Origin: Trueperaceae bacterium
GTDB taxonomy: Bacteria > Deinococcota > Deinococci > Deinococcales > Trueperaceae
DNA length: 6,229 nucleotides
Direction: 5' to 3'
Assembly (NCBI GenBank): GCA_003567075.1
Contig: PXAU01000248.1
Location: 1-6,229, forward strand
Shown: piece after piece, positions 4,939 through 6,229 of the stretch
Layout: every line of letters starts with the position of its first letter
Numbering within the stretch: position 1 is the first letter of the stretch
Notes under the pieces: generated by a model
What the model was told of the DNA's origin: nothing
Database searches by the model: none
Seen by the model: the letters and a program-made list of their open reading frames with translations, nothing else
Program-made: the position numbers and the translations under genes

Positions 4939-6199
4939 GTGCAAGCGAAGGGGTGGGGGGTACCGAACCGCAACTTCTGGCTGGGCGTCTACAACGGCGT
5001 GCTGGTCAACGGTGGCGAGGCGTTCTTCCACAGCGGACTGGTGCTGGCGCCGTTCCTGGCAGCGCTGGGGGCACCGGGTTGGGTGATCGGCCTGATCCCA
5101 GCGTTGCGTGTGGGCGGCTGGTTCCTGCCGCAGTTGTTCGTCGCCAGCCGGCTGGCGCACCAACCGTTCAAGCTGCCGCTGTACCGCCGCACGTCGACCT
5201 TGCGCGTCGTGGTGCTGGCGCTCCTGACCGCCACCGTGTTCCTGGTGGGCGACGAACCGCGGGTGCTGATCCCGGTGACGCTAGCGGTGCTGGCACTCAA
5301 CTCGGTGGCCGGCGGAATCGGCGGGGTGCCGTTCGCGGACGTGACCGCGAAGGTGGTGCCGCACTACCGGCTGGGCACGTTCTGGGTGCTGCGCAACGCG
5401 ATCGGCGGGGTGCTGGCGCTGCTCTCGGGGTTGGTGCTGCGGCGCGTGTTCGACTCCGACTTGGTGTTCCCCCACGACTTCGGCGTGGTGTTCCTGTTGG
5501 GCAGCGTGCTGGTGGCGGGTGCCTACCTGTCGTTCGCGCTGGTGCGCGAGCCGCCCGGCGTGCCAGCGCTGAAGGAACCGCTAGCGTCGATGCTGCGGCG
5601 CCTGCCGGAGGTGCTGCGGGTGGACGTCAGTTTCCGGCGCTACCTGCGGGTGCGCTTCCTGGGGCTGCTGGCGCTGATGGCCGAGCCGTTCTACGCCATC
5701 TACGCCATCACCAACCTGGGAGCGCCGGTAGCGTCGCTGGGGGACGTTCGTGATCGTGGCGACGTTCGCCTCGATCGCGGTGAACTTCGCCTTCCGGCGT
5801 CCGGCCGACCGCGGTCAGAACGTGGGCGTGCTGCAGGTGTCGGTGGCGTTCCTGGTGGCGGCGCCGCTGGCGGCGCTGCTGATGCCCACCTGGCAAGGCT
5901 TCGCGCTGGTGTTCGCGCTCTCGGCGGCCGGCAACTCGGGCATGGGCATCGCCGCCTGGAACCTGCTGTACGCCGTCTCACCGGCCCCGCAGCGACCGCT
6001 GTACGTGGGGGTGGCGAACAGCATCCTGGCGCTGCCGAGTCTGGCACCGGTGGCCGTCGGCGCCTTGGCGGTAGCGACCGGCTTCCCGCTGCTGTTCGGC
6101 GTGGCGGCGACCGCGGCGGCCGCGAGCCTGGCGTTCTCGTTCCGCTTCAGCGAGCTGCGCGCGCTCGACAAGGCGGCGCTTGACGCCGCCCCGCACTGA
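4939..6199 (+). pseudogene. Major facilitator superfamily transporter, frame broken by one extra base
   Basis: This is an inner-membrane secondary transporter of the MFS; the substrate is unknown. Read from the GTG at 4939, residues 1-268 give seven hydrophobic segments (about 14-40, 47-70, 88-104, 109-132, 147-168, 181-202, 237-258). A basic cytoplasmic loop (203-236) lies between the sixth and seventh, as in MFS proteins. After the G5 run at 5739-5743 the hydrophobic sequence continues in the next frame (FVIVATFASIAVNF onward). It has five more segments (about 266-286, 295-315, 319-347, 354-378, 380-400 in the repaired numbering) and ends at the TGA 6197-6199. Dropping one G yields 419 residues and 12 segments, the standard MFS size. 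As written, the first frame would run to 6183 with a hydrophilic, Gly/Arg-rich tail unlike any transporter. The break is either a homopolymer sequencing error or a very recent mutation, since both halves look otherwise intact. The GTG start rests on the TANNNT hexamer 6 bases upstream. Confidence 0.85.
5739..5743 (+). other. G5 run, site of the +1 frameshift in the MFS gene
   Basis: The run of five G after TCGCT moves the reading from SLG-DVRDRGDVRL to nonsense. With four G the frame reads SLGTFVIVATFASI without a break. This is the most economical single edit joining the two halves. Confidence 0.8.
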
Positions 6200-6229
6200 C
6201 CGCGTGTCGGGCGTCTCCTTCAGTCTGCC

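Noticed and set aside
3510..4973. A 487-codon open frame on the minus strand across the divergent spacer and the phosphoesterase
   Set aside because: It overlaps two well-supported genes and both promoters. Its repetitive AVHG/IVHC/AVPC stretch is just the 12-bp tandem repeat translated.
5750..6199. A separate 149-aa membrane protein beginning at GTG 5750
   Set aside because: It has no promoter or ribosome binding site, and it continues the MFS protein exactly once a single G is removed upstream.

Overview
The window is very GC-rich, gene-dense bacterial chromosomal DNA. It holds five protein genes and no RNA genes, insertion sequences or CRISPR. The start signals suggest Deinococcota, perhaps a Truepera-like lineage. 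Four of the five genes have a TANNNT-type -10 hexamer 4-6 bases before the start codon and no Shine-Dalgarno, which is the leaderless-mRNA layout known to be common in Deinococcus. The fifth gene lies second in a transcription unit and has a strong Shine-Dalgarno. The taxonomic call is inference; Actinobacteria and Chloroflexota can also show leaderless starts and BTAD regulators.

Minus-strand half (1-3721, read right to left). A 1092-residue regulator (winged helix, BTAD, AAA-type ATPase, TPR-like helices) is followed after 57 bases by a 74-residue basic/aromatic small protein. That gene is followed 9 bases later by the first 50 codons of a lipoprotein that runs off the left edge. The 57-base gap carries two copies of TTGAGGC at an 11-base period, ending exactly 8 bases before a -10 hexamer. 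This is the operator geometry known for the SARP/BTAD class of activators. The regulator therefore probably switches on the small-protein/lipoprotein unit next to it.

Divergent spacer (3722-3848). It contains both divergent -10 elements and about five copies of a degenerate 12-bp tandem repeat (3776-3835).

Plus-strand half (3849-6229). An exported calcineurin-like metallophosphoesterase (351 residues) has altered metal-ligand motifs. It is followed after 34 bases by a 12-TM major facilitator gene whose frame is broken by one extra G in a G5 run at 5739-5743. Removing that G gives a normal 419-residue transporter. The last 30 bases (6200-6229) show nothing recognisable. No stretch over 300 bases lacks a gene.
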